From positions 1 to 32,824 of the forward strand of contig CAYFEQ010000011.1 in the NCBI GenBank assembly GCA_964342155.1: a stretch of 32,824 bases of DNA. The letters run 5' to 3'. This document shows, piece by piece, positions 8,538 to 16,349 of this stretch (position 1 is the first letter of the stretch; each line of letters begins with the position of its first letter). The notes under the pieces are model-generated. The model was not told the DNA's origin. It made no database searches and was given only the letters and a program-made list of their open reading frames with translations. The stretch is from GCA-2701705 sp964342155 (GTDB lineage: Bacteria; Pseudomonadota; Gammaproteobacteria; GCA-002705445; GCA-002716945). The translations under genes and the position numbers were made by a program.

Positions 8538-9404
8538 ATGTCATTTACTATAAAACAAGTTTTAAAAGAATCAACAGAAACCTTAAGTAATAAACTAGTG
8601 TGTCCTAAAAATATATGCCGTATGGATTCAGAACACTTTCTAATGCATGTTCTAAAAGTAAATAGATCTTTTTTATATATGTCAGAAAATTCGAAACTTT
8701 CTACAGAAAATTTAAATCAATACAACCTACTTCTTAAACAAAGACTTTTAGGACGACCATTTGCCCAAATTTTAGGCTCTCAACAGTTTTATAAGTCAGA
8801 TTTTTTCGTTGATGAAAATGTACTAATACCAAGAAGCGAAACAGAAATTATAATACCCGAAATAATAAAAAGTGGTGACTATATATATAATGAGAGAGAA
8901 AGCCTAACTTTAATTGACGCAGGAACGGGAACTGGATGTATTGGGATATCATTGGCCTTAGAAAGAAATAAATGGAATATTTTATTATTAGAAAAAGAGC
9001 TTAAATCACTCCATATTTTAAATTCTAACTTAGAAAGATTTCAACTAAGTAATTGTTATATTATTTTCTCTGATTGGCTTTCATCTATTAGTAATGATTT
9101 CGCAGACATCATTGTATCAAACCCTCCTTATATAGATAAATCTAAGGACGTAATTGACGAGTATGTGAAAAAATTTGAGCCTTCTTCTGCTCTGTATGCT
9201 GACGGAGATGGCCTTTCTGAAATTAAAAAGATAATTAAAAATTCCAAGAGAGTTCTCAAAAAAGAAGGTTTGCTATTTTTAGAAATTGGTTATAAACAAT
9301 CTGAAAATGTTATATCAATACTAAGAAAAAACTATTATAAAGACATCAAAACCATATTAGATTATAATGGCATAAAAAGATTCGTAGTAGCTCGACACAC
9401 TTAA
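8538..9404 (+). CDS. prmC: Release factor glutamine methyltransferase PrmC (HemK)
   Basis: PrmC uses S-adenosylmethionine to methylate the Gln of the GGQ motif in RF1 and RF2. With the start chosen here it has 288 residues: a helical N-terminal domain, then a Rossmann methyltransferase domain with SAM motif DAGTGTGCIG (127-136) and the Gln-binding NPPY (195-198). The reading frame is open upstream to an ATG at 8505 inside prfA, but family N-termini match MSFTIKQVLKE, and ATG 8538 follows the prfA stop by four A residues. No Shine-Dalgarno sequence is visible, so initiation probably depends on coupling to prfA. Confidence 0.94.
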   Translation: MSFTIKQVLKESTETLSNKLVCPKNICRMDSEHFLMHVLKVNRSFLYMSENSKLSTENLNQYNLLLKQRLLGRPFAQILGSQQFYKSDFFVDENVLIPRSETEIIIPEIIKSGDYIYNERESLTLIDAGTGTGCIGISLALERNKWNILLLEKELKSLHILNSNLERFQLSNCYIIFSDWLSSISNDFADIIVSNPPYIDKSKDVIDEYVKKFEPSSALYADGDGLSEIKKIIKNSKRVLKKEGLLFLEIGYKQSENVISILRKNYYKDIKTILDYNGIKRFVVARHT

Positions 9405-9407
9405 AAA

Positions 9408-9689
9408 ATGGATAAAAAAACAATTATTAAAATAGCTGACTTAGCTAAAATTGATATTGATGATAGTGAATTAGATGAAATAACATCTAGTTTAAACAAA
9501 ATACTGGCATTGGTAAATGAAATGGAGTCAGTCTCAACAGATGGGATTGTACCTATGGCTCACCCCCTTAATCTCTCCCAAAGACTAAGGAAAGATGAGG
9601 TTTTAGAAAAAAATCAAAGGGATGAATTTCAAAAAGATAATTCATATGTGGATGATGGCTATTATAAAGTGCCTAAAGTAATAGAATAA
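9408..9689 (+). CDS. gatC: Asp/Glu-tRNA amidotransferase subunit C
   Basis: GatC is the small subunit that wraps around and stabilises GatA and GatB in the GatCAB amidotransferase. The 93-residue length is typical. The family pattern is visible: an N-terminal IIKIADLAKIDIDDSELDE helix region, LNKILALVNEME, the VPMAHP centre and the acidic region with LRKDEVLE. It begins three A residues after the prmC stop, without a clear Shine-Dalgarno sequence, and is followed by gatA after one base. All three subunits are present and intact here. Confidence 0.95.
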   Translation: MDKKTIIKIADLAKIDIDDSELDEITSSLNKILALVNEMESVSTDGIVPMAHPLNLSQRLRKDEVLEKNQRDEFQKDNSYVDDGYYKVPKVIE

Positions 9690-9690
9690 A

Positions 9691-11145
9691 ATGCATAATA
9701 AAACCATAACTGAACTGAGCCAAGATTTAGCTAAAAAAAAATTTAGCTCACTTGAATTGACTGAGCATTTCATTAAGAGAATAAAAAAATTTGATTCGAA
9801 ACTAAATTCTTTTATAACTCTTACAGAAGAATATGCAGTCAACCAAGCTAAAAAAATTGATGCTGAAATAGCAAAAAATAATTTTCGTCCTCTTTCAGGA
9901 ATCCCGCTAGCCCAAAAAGATATATTTTGTATGAAAAATATTAAAACCACTTGTGGCTCTAAAATGCTTGAAAACTTTATAAGCCCTTATGATTCAACTG
10001 TTGCTAAAAAATTAAATGATGCAGGGGTTATAGTTCTTGGTAAAACTAATATGGATGAATTTGCAATGGGTTCATCTAATGAAACCAGTTATTTTGGTAG
10101 TGTTAAAAATCCATGGGATCATAGTTATGTGCCTGGCGGCTCCTCTGGTGGTTCAGCAACAAGTGTTGCAGCTGGATTAGCTCCTTGCTCAACTGGAACA
10201 GATACTGGTGGATCAATTAGGCAGCCGGCTTCGCTATGTGGTATTTGTGGGATAAAACCAACCTATGGTAGAGTTTCAAGATTTGGAATGATTGCATTTG
10301 CTTCTAGCTTGGATCAAGCCGGAATTTTTACACAAACGGCTGAAGATTGTGCCATCCTTCTGAACCAAATTTCTGGATTTGATGAAAAAGACTCTACCTC
10401 ATCAAAAGTTGAAGTACCGAATTATCATGCTGAATGTTTGAAAAAATTTGAGGCAGTTAAAATTGGTATCCCAGAAGAATTTCTTGATGGATTAGATGAC
10501 TCAGTAAAATCTGTCTTTTATGAAGCTATTAAAATTCTAGAGCAAAATGATTGTTCTGTTAAAACGATAAATCTAAAAAATTCTAAGCTAGGGGTTTCGG
10601 CATACCAAGTTGTTGCTCCAGCAGAATGTTCTTCTAATTTATCTCGCTATGATGGTGTTAGGTTTGGTTACAGAGCTGATGATATAACTACTATTGATGA
10701 ATTATATAAAAAATCTAGATCCCAAGGCTTCGGGCATGAAGTAAAAAGAAGAATATTGATAGGAACCTACGCCCTTTCGGCTGGGTATTATGATGCATAT
10801 TATTTAAAAGCTCAAAAAATAAGACAAATTATAGCGAGTGAATTCACAGAAGCTTTTAAGGATGTTGATTTAATCTTGGGGCCTACAGCGCCAGACTCGG
10901 CTTTTAAGTTAGGTGAAAAAACAAATGATCCTATTGCGATGTACTTGTCAGATATATTTACCGTCAGTGCTAATCTTGCAGGGATTCCAGCAATGTCCAT
11001 ACCAATGGGTTTTAAAAATAATATGCCTCTTGGACTACAAATAATTGGAAATCATTTCGATGAATCTAAAATACTATCACTTGCTAATCATTTCCAGAAT
11101 CTAACAGATTGGCATAAGAAGAAACCAATTTTGAATGAGGGCTAA
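9691..11145 (+). CDS. gatA: Asp/Glu-tRNA amidotransferase subunit A (amidase)
   Basis: GatA releases ammonia from glutamine, and the ammonia is channelled to GatB to amidate misacylated Asp-tRNA(Asn) or Glu-tRNA(Gln). The 484-residue protein has the complete amidase-signature triad: Lys76 in LAQKDIF, cis-Ser151 in GGSSGGSA and nucleophile Ser175 in TDTGGSIRQPAS. The family motif ILGPTAP is near residue 390. Gene order gatC-gatA-gatB forms one block. Whether the complex serves Asn, Gln or both depends on whether AsnRS and GlnRS exist elsewhere in the genome, which cannot be seen here. Confidence 0.97.
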   Translation: MHNKTITELSQDLAKKKFSSLELTEHFIKRIKKFDSKLNSFITLTEEYAVNQAKKIDAEIAKNNFRPLSGIPLAQKDIFCMKNIKTTCGSKMLENFISPYDSTVAKKLNDAGVIVLGKTNMDEFAMGSSNETSYFGSVKNPWDHSYVPGGSSGGSATSVAAGLAPCSTGTDTGGSIRQPASLCGICGIKPTYGRVSRFGMIAFASSLDQAGIFTQTAEDCAILLNQISGFDEKDSTSSKVEVPNYHAECLKKFEAVKIGIPEEFLDGLDDSVKSVFYEAIKILEQNDCSVKTINLKNSKLGVSAYQVVAPAECSSNLSRYDGVRFGYRADDITTIDELYKKSRSQGFGHEVKRRILIGTYALSAGYYDAYYLKAQKIRQIIASEFTEAFKDVDLILGPTAPDSAFKLGEKTNDPIAMYLSDIFTVSANLAGIPAMSIPMGFKNNMPLGLQIIGNHFDESKILSLANHFQNLTDWHKKKPILNEG

Positions 11146-11148
11146 TAT

Positions 11149-12585
11149 ATGTGGGAACCAGTAATAGGGCTAGAGGTACATGTACAATTGTCTACAAAAA
11201 GTAAAATTTTTTCCTCTGCATCAACTGATTTTGGATTAGAACAAAATACCCAAGCGTGCACAATAGATTTGGGCATGCCTGGAGTATTACCTGTATTAAA
11301 TGAGCAAGCAGTTATTATGGCAATAAAATTTGGTTTGTCTATAGATGCAACTATCTCAAAAAAATCTATATTTGCTAGAAAAAATTATTTTTATCCTGAT
11401 CTTCCAAAAGGGTATCAAATTTCACAGTATGAACTACCGATTGTTGCTAATGGGACCATTGATATAGAAAATGGTGGTACAAAAAAAACTATTGGTGTTA
11501 CACGCGCTCATCTGGAGGAAGATGCTGGTAAATCCATACATGATTTATATGACGATGCAAGTGCTATAGATTTAAATAGAGCTGGAACACCACTTATTGA
11601 AATTGTTTCTGAACCTGATTTGAGTAATGCAGAAGAAGCCGTATCTTATTTAAAGAAAGTTCATTCTCTAGTCCGTTATCTAGGAATAAGTGATGGAAAT
11701 ATGGAGCAAGGTTCTTTTAGATGTGATGCTAATGTATCAGTCAAAAAAACTAACGCAAAGAATTTAGGTGTTAGAGCCGAGATAAAAAATATTAATTCAT
11801 TCAAGTTTGTAGAAAATGCCATTAATCATGAGATTGAAAGGCAAATAGATATTCTTGAAAATGGTGGTGAAGTGATACAAGAAACAAGACTCTATGATCC
11901 AACAAAAAATGAAACACGATCAATGCGCTCCAAGGAAGAAGCTAATGATTATAGATATTTTCCTGACCCTGACTTATTGCCGGTAATAATAGATGAACAA
12001 ACTATTCAAAATATTAAAGAAACAATGCCTGAACTCCCGGATGAAAAAAAGCACAGGTTTATAAAGGACTTTAAATTAAGTGAATATGATACATCGATAC
12101 TTATAGCTGATAAACACTTATCAGAATTTTATGAATCTATTTTAATTCTGAAAGATTTAGATTCTAAAATGGTTGCAAATTGGATAATCACTGAAGTTCT
12201 TGCGCTCGCAAAAAAATCTAATTTAAATGTTGAAAACTATCCAATAAAACCTGAGCATTTAGCCTACCTTCTTTCAAGCGTAACTGATGAAACTATCTCT
12301 AATAAACAAGCTAAAGATATATTTTTACGTATGTGGGAAGGAGGAGAAAATCCAGAGGAGATTATTAAAAATGAAGGCCTAGAACAAATCTCAGATACTG
12401 AAGAATTAAATAAAATAGTTGAAAATGTCTTAAAAAACAACTATAAATGTGTTGGGGAGTATCGCAAAGGCAAGGTTAAACTTTTTGGCTTTTTTGTCGG
12501 TGAAATCATGAAAGAGACTAAAGGTCGAGCTAACCCAAAACTTGTTAATAAAATTTTAAAGGAACAATTAAATAAGGAATGCTAA
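11149..12585 (+). CDS. gatB: Asp/Glu-tRNA amidotransferase subunit B
   Basis: GatB phosphorylates the side chain of the misacylated amino acid and transfers ammonia to it. The 478-residue protein starts with the conserved WEPVIGLEVHVQLST, continues with YFYPDLPKGYQISQYE (the Mg/kinase site region) and HLEEDAGKS, and ends with the helical and YqeY-like tail domain (MKETKGRANPKLVN). Its ATG at 11149 has GAGG about 9 bases upstream. It overlaps mreB by 7 bases, so amidotransferase and cell-shape genes are translationally joined. Confidence 0.97.
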   Translation: MWEPVIGLEVHVQLSTKSKIFSSASTDFGLEQNTQACTIDLGMPGVLPVLNEQAVIMAIKFGLSIDATISKKSIFARKNYFYPDLPKGYQISQYELPIVANGTIDIENGGTKKTIGVTRAHLEEDAGKSIHDLYDDASAIDLNRAGTPLIEIVSEPDLSNAEEAVSYLKKVHSLVRYLGISDGNMEQGSFRCDANVSVKKTNAKNLGVRAEIKNINSFKFVENAINHEIERQIDILENGGEVIQETRLYDPTKNETRSMRSKEEANDYRYFPDPDLLPVIIDEQTIQNIKETMPELPDEKKHRFIKDFKLSEYDTSILIADKHLSEFYESILILKDLDSKMVANWIITEVLALAKKSNLNVENYPIKPEHLAYLLSSVTDETISNKQAKDIFLRMWEGGENPEEIIKNEGLEQISDTEELNKIVENVLKNNYKCVGEYRKGKVKLFGFFVGEIMKETKGRANPKLVNKILKEQLNKEC

Positions 12586-13631
12586 GTTTTTATAAAAATA
12601 TTAAAGGAGCCTTTTCAACTGATATATCAATTGATCTAGGTACTGCTAACACACTCATATATGTCAAAGGGAAAGGAATTGTTTTGGATGAACCCTCTGT
12701 TGTAGTTGTAAGAGATGATAAGTCAGCTGCAGGTAAAAAAATTGAAGCTGTTGGCGTAGAAGCAAAAAAAATGCTAGGTAGAACCCCAACAGGTCTTCAA
12801 TCAATTAGACCAATGAAAGATGGAGTTATTTCAGACTTTATGATTTGCGAACGGATGCTCCAACATTTCATCAGAAAGGTACATAATAATAAATTTTTCA
12901 GACCGAGCCCAAGAGTATTGGTATGTGTTCCATGTGGTGCAACACAAGTAGAAAGAAGAGCTATTAGAGAATCAGCATCAGGCGCGGGAGCACGAATTGT
13001 ACATTTGATTGATGAACCAATGGCTGCAGCTATTGGAGCTGGTATGCCTCTAGATGAAGCTCGAGGGTATATGGTGCTAGACATAGGTGGAGGAACATCT
13101 GAAGTTGCAACAATTTCTCTTAATGGAATAGTTTATTCATCTTCAACACGTATAGGCGGAGATACTTTTGATGAAGCAATTATTGGTTATGTTAGAAGAA
13201 ATTATGGCTGTGTTATTGGTTATCCAACTGCAGAAAGAATTAAACATGAAATTGGTTGCGCATATCCAAGTAGTGATTTACTTGAAATTGAAGTCAAAGG
13301 TACTAACTTATCAGCCGGTGTCCCTCAATCATTTACAGTTAATAGCAATGAAGTGCTTGAAGCGCTTCAAGATTCATTACAAGGAATAATTTCTGCTGTA
13401 AAAACAGCATTAGAAAATACACCTCCTGAATTAGGAGCAGATATTCATGAAAGAGGAATGGTCCTTACAGGCGGTGGAGCTCTATTAAGAGATATTGATA
13501 AACTCATTACGGAAGAGACCGGCATGTACGTTGTTGTAGCAGAAGACCCTATGAGTTGTGTAGCTAGAGGTGGTGGTAAAGTTCTTGAAATCATCGATAA
13601 AGAGGGAATAGAGTTCTTATCCATTGATTAA
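12579..13631 (+). CDS. mreB: Rod-shape actin homologue MreB
   Basis: MreB forms membrane-bound filaments that direct lateral cell-wall synthesis in rods. The 350-residue protein has the actin-fold phosphate-1 motif DLGTANTLIYVKGKG near residue 20, phosphate-2 motif LDIGGGTSEVA and the adenosine motif LTGGGALLRDID. The N-terminus (MLSFYKNIKGAF) is amphipathic, as expected for membrane binding. It leads mreC and mreD in one transcript. The ATG lies inside the end of gatB. The organism is thus very likely rod-shaped or curved. Confidence 0.97.
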   Translation: MLSFYKNIKGAFSTDISIDLGTANTLIYVKGKGIVLDEPSVVVVRDDKSAAGKKIEAVGVEAKKMLGRTPTGLQSIRPMKDGVISDFMICERMLQHFIRKVHNNKFFRPSPRVLVCVPCGATQVERRAIRESASGAGARIVHLIDEPMAAAIGAGMPLDEARGYMVLDIGGGTSEVATISLNGIVYSSSTRIGGDTFDEAIIGYVRRNYGCVIGYPTAERIKHEIGCAYPSSDLLEIEVKGTNLSAGVPQSFTVNSNEVLEALQDSLQGIISAVKTALENTPPELGADIHERGMVLTGGGALLRDIDKLITEETGMYVVVAEDPMSCVARGGGKVLEIIDKEGIEFLSID

Positions 13632-13633
13632 AA

Positions 13634-14476
13634 ATGGAAACTGTTTTCAAAAAATCTTTCAAAGAGTTTTATGCCTTTATAATTCTCGTCCTACTTTCAT
13701 TATTAACAATTGCAGCGGATTATAGATATAATCAATTGAATTATGTGAGATCATTAATAAATGATACTGTCATATATCCAATAGATTATCTCAGCACTAT
13801 GCCTAAACAAATTTTAGAGGCTTCTGTTGAAGAATCTCAAATAAAATCAGAAATGGAAAGTAAAATAAAATTACTTGAAGAAGAAAATTTAAGATTGAGG
13901 ATTCAATTACAGGAATATCAAGCACTAAAAGATGAAAATCTTAGACTCCGAAAAATGTCTGAAGCTTCAACAAAAATTTCTGAAAAACAAACTTTGGCTA
14001 AAGTTATCAATAATAATGCTCATCCGAACAAAAAAATTATCTCTATAGATAAAGGTAAAAAAGATGGGGTTTTCATTGGTCAAAATGTTTTAGGTTTGAA
14101 AGGTTTAATAGGGCAGATAATAGAAACTAGTTATTTATCTTCCAAGGTCTTGCTTATTAGTGATGTGAATTCAAATATACCGGCTCAAATAACTAGAACT
14201 GGAGAAAAAGTTATTGTAAAAGGCAAGGATAAAAGCAATGAACTTGATATCCCATTTGCACCGATGAATATGGATCTAAAATTAGGAGATGTAATTACTA
14301 CTTCAGGTATGGCTGAAAGATTTAAACCAAATATACCAATTGGTAAAATTTCTTCAATTAATAATGATAAAGAAAGAAAGTTTGCAATAGTGACTGTGTC
14401 GCCAAATGAAAATATTGGTAATTCTTCGGAATTGATACTAATTTGGGACTATAAACCAAATAAAAAAGATGAATAA
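13634..14476 (+). CDS. mreC: Rod-shape-determining protein MreC
   Basis: MreC is the periplasmic scaffold of the elongasome, linking MreB and MreD to PBP2 and RodA. The 280-residue protein has a short cytosolic N-terminus, one membrane helix at about residues 14-31, a coiled coil at about residues 65-105 (SEMESKIKLLEEENLRLR, then LKDENLRLRKM), and the paired beta-barrel domain starting around VINNNAHPNKKIISIDKG. The motif GVFIGQNVLGLKGLIGQI is characteristic. The gene begins two A residues after the mreB stop and overlaps mreD by 8 bases. Confidence 0.95.
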   Translation: METVFKKSFKEFYAFIILVLLSLLTIAADYRYNQLNYVRSLINDTVIYPIDYLSTMPKQILEASVEESQIKSEMESKIKLLEEENLRLRIQLQEYQALKDENLRLRKMSEASTKISEKQTLAKVINNNAHPNKKIISIDKGKKDGVFIGQNVLGLKGLIGQIIETSYLSSKVLLISDVNSNIPAQITRTGEKVIVKGKDKSNELDIPFAPMNMDLKLGDVITTSGMAERFKPNIPIGKISSINNDKERKFAIVTVSPNENIGNSSELILIWDYKPNKKDE

Positions 14477-14939
14477 CTTCCTAATTATCTTATCAACGCT
14501 CATCATAGCTCTAGCCATAACAATAATTACATTTGTTTTTGGGCAGTACTCTCCAGACTGGCTCTATCTGGTTGTTATCTATTGGATATTGGCGGTACCA
14601 AACAGTATTGGATTGACTACATCTTGGTTCATAGGTTTATTAACAGATGTTGCTTTCGGCACTATACTTGGTTCCAATGCATTAACTTTTGTATTGATTG
14701 CTTTTATAATTACAAGAACATACAAGTTTGTTAGATATCTGACTGTTTATCAACAAGCAATAATTATCTTTCTTTTATTATTTATAAAGCAAACCATTTT
14801 AATGTGGATAGATGGAATGATTAGGTTAGAAGAAATTAATCTCTCTGCATACTATTGGTCTGTCTTGACAAGCTCTCTGATATGGCCACTAATATATTTT
14901 ATACTTAGGCATGTTAGAAGAAAATATAATGTTGCCTAA
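14469..14939 (+). CDS. mreD: Rod-shape-determining protein MreD
   Basis: MreD is the small integral membrane partner of MreC. The 156-residue protein is almost wholly hydrophobic, with about five membrane helices (residues 4-25, 28-45, 50-80, 95-110 and 125-150, estimated by eye). PDWLYLVVIYWILAVP and the motif GLLTDVAFGTILGSNAL, with its Asp-containing second segment, match the family (WxxGLxxDxxxGxxLG). Context after mreBC makes the call firm although sequence conservation in this family is low. Its stop overlaps the next start by one base (TAATG). Confidence 0.93.
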   Translation: MNNFLIILSTLIIALAITIITFVFGQYSPDWLYLVVIYWILAVPNSIGLTTSWFIGLLTDVAFGTILGSNALTFVLIAFIITRTYKFVRYLTVYQQAIIIFLLLFIKQTILMWIDGMIRLEEINLSAYYWSVLTSSLIWPLIYFILRHVRRKYNVA

Positions 14940-15652
14940 TGAAAATTATCTACGATAAAGAAAATACAAATTTTGGAATATATGTAGATAGAATTATAAA
15001 TACAGATCCTTATTACAGAAAATTATCAAATCTAGAGCTTAATTTTAAAGAAAAGGAAATTAAACTTATCAACTATAACTACAAAAGTGGGGTTAAAGTA
15101 AATATAAGTTTCAAAAATGAAGTAAATAATGATTTTAAAAAGATTTTCAAAAAAAAGGGAGCAACGGTTTTAGATTGTACAGCTGGTTTTGGTAGAGATA
15201 GTTATATATTAGCAAAATATGGCTTTAGTGTAACAATGATAGAAAAGAATCCTATTACAACATTGTTACTAAATAATAGTATCGGAAAATTATTAGGAGG
15301 AACAGAAGTTTACAATAGATTAAAACTTATTCATGGTGATTCATATGATTATTTAAAATTATGTGATAAACAATATGATTATATTTATATAGATTTTATG
15401 TTTAACAAATTGAAAAATAGCCCATTATCATCAAAAAATGACGAGACTTTAAAATTAATTAGTGATGACAAAGAAAACAGAATGAAATTACTCAATCTAG
15501 CTAAGAAAAAATGCAAAGATAAGGTAATTGTTAAAAATTATAAATATTCTCCTTCAATTACTGGCATTACTCCTAATTATCAAATAAAAACAAAATTATT
15601 AAACTATTGTATTTTTTTATCTGAATATGGATCAATTAAAGAAAATATTTGA
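14939..15652 (+). CDS. rsmJ: 16S rRNA m2G1516 methyltransferase RsmJ, divergent
   Basis: RsmJ methylates N2 of G1516 in 16S rRNA. The 237-residue protein has the SAM-binding motif VLDCTAGFGRDSYILA (residues 78-93), the acidic residue in MIEKNP (100-105) and a mid-protein motif RLKLIHGDSYDYL, all matching the RsmJ/YhiQ layout. Where RsmJ proteins normally show a DPMF catalytic motif, this one reads DFMF (152-155). The downstream KNYKYSP corresponds to the family's VKRPDYAP region. It is a little shorter at the N-terminus than E. coli RsmJ. It overlaps both neighbours (1 and 26 bases), so it belongs to the same transcript as mreBCD. Confidence 0.85.
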   Translation: MKIIYDKENTNFGIYVDRIINTDPYYRKLSNLELNFKEKEIKLINYNYKSGVKVNISFKNEVNNDFKKIFKKKGATVLDCTAGFGRDSYILAKYGFSVTMIEKNPITTLLLNNSIGKLLGGTEVYNRLKLIHGDSYDYLKLCDKQYDYIYIDFMFNKLKNSPLSSKNDETLKLISDDKENRMKLLNLAKKKCKDKVIVKNYKYSPSITGITPNYQIKTKLLNYCIFLSEYGSIKENI

Positions 15653-16109
15653 TGCTATCCTTCTAAAAAGGAATAATGGAAAGATTTTAATTTATGATAA
15701 AAATAAAACCATAACAAATATTGTACTCAATACTTTAAATCAGAAAAAAATTATTCATATACAAAATACTAAAAGATTTATTGAGCTTTGTATAAAAAAA
15801 AGAATTAAGCAGATTTTTTTTGTCTTACATCAAAATGAGGAGGGTTTACAAAAAAAAATAAAACTGATAGCTGAGCAAAGACTATACTTTTCTGAAGATT
15901 TTTTTGTAATAAGATGCATAAAGAATAATAACAAAATTAAGGATCAATGTTATAAGCTGCTTATCTCCCTTGGATTTAACTTCATTCATGATTGCAAAAC
16001 TAATAGTGTTTTTTATTTCTTTTATAAATATAATATAAGTAATTACAAAACTATTCCGGAGTGGTTAAATAGCGATAATTGGGCAAATCCTCAATTGTGG
16101 GAAAAATAA
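15627..16109 (+). CDS. Unrecognised 160-residue protein with C-terminal Trp motif
   Basis: I do not recognise this gene with confidence. The 160-residue, Lys/Ile/Asn-rich protein has no signal peptide or membrane helix. The N-terminal half looks like an alpha/beta fold (KILIYDKNKTI, then KKIIHIQNTKRF, then KQIFFVLHQNE). The end carries a tryptophan-rich motif, PEWLNSDNWANPQLWEK, which recalls a domain of unknown function in gammaproteobacteria (possibly DUF6231; recalled from memory and unverified). The start overlaps rsmJ by 26 bases and ibaG follows after 6. Base composition matches the neighbours, so it looks native and cotranscribed. It does not match the DNA polymerase III chi subunit, which I considered. 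Confidence 0.7.
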   Translation: MDQLKKIFDAILLKRNNGKILIYDKNKTITNIVLNTLNQKKIIHIQNTKRFIELCIKKRIKQIFFVLHQNEEGLQKKIKLIAEQRLYFSEDFFVIRCIKNNNKIKDQCYKLLISLGFNFIHDCKTNSVFYFFYKYNISNYKTIPEWLNSDNWANPQLWEK

Positions 16110-16115
16110 ATCAAT

Positions 16116-16349
16116 ATGCAAACTATTATTAAAGATATTTTACACGCTTCATTTAAAGATGCTGATATAGAAGTCAGTGGTTCCGAATCAAAATATGATG
16201 TAAAAATCGTGTCAGATGATTTTCAGAATAAAAATATTATTGAGAGACATAAAATGGTATATGCACTGCTCAATAAATATATTATTTCTGGTGAAATACA
16301 TGCATTAACAATAAAATCTCATACAAAAAAAGAAAATGAGGAGCTTTAA
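16116..16349 (+). CDS. ibaG: BolA/IbaG-family protein
   Basis: BolA-like proteins bind monothiol glutaredoxins through a shared [2Fe-2S] cluster and take part in iron-sulfur handling. The 77-residue protein is of the IbaG/YrbA size. It has the variable loop after EVSGSESKYDVKIVSDDF, the central IERHKMVYALL helix with its His, and the conserved GEIHALTIKSHT strand whose His is the expected cluster ligand. In many gammaproteobacteria ibaG lies next to murA, but here it sits between an unknown gene and dinB. It overlaps dinB by 14 bases. Confidence 0.9.
   Translation: MQTIIKDILHASFKDADIEVSGSESKYDVKIVSDDFQNKNIIERHKMVYALLNKYIISGEIHALTIKSHTKKENEEL

Noticed and set aside
15627..16109. HolC (DNA polymerase III chi subunit) for the unknown gene
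   Set aside because: Size is similar, but the expected chi motifs and C-terminus do not match; the Trp-rich tail is different.
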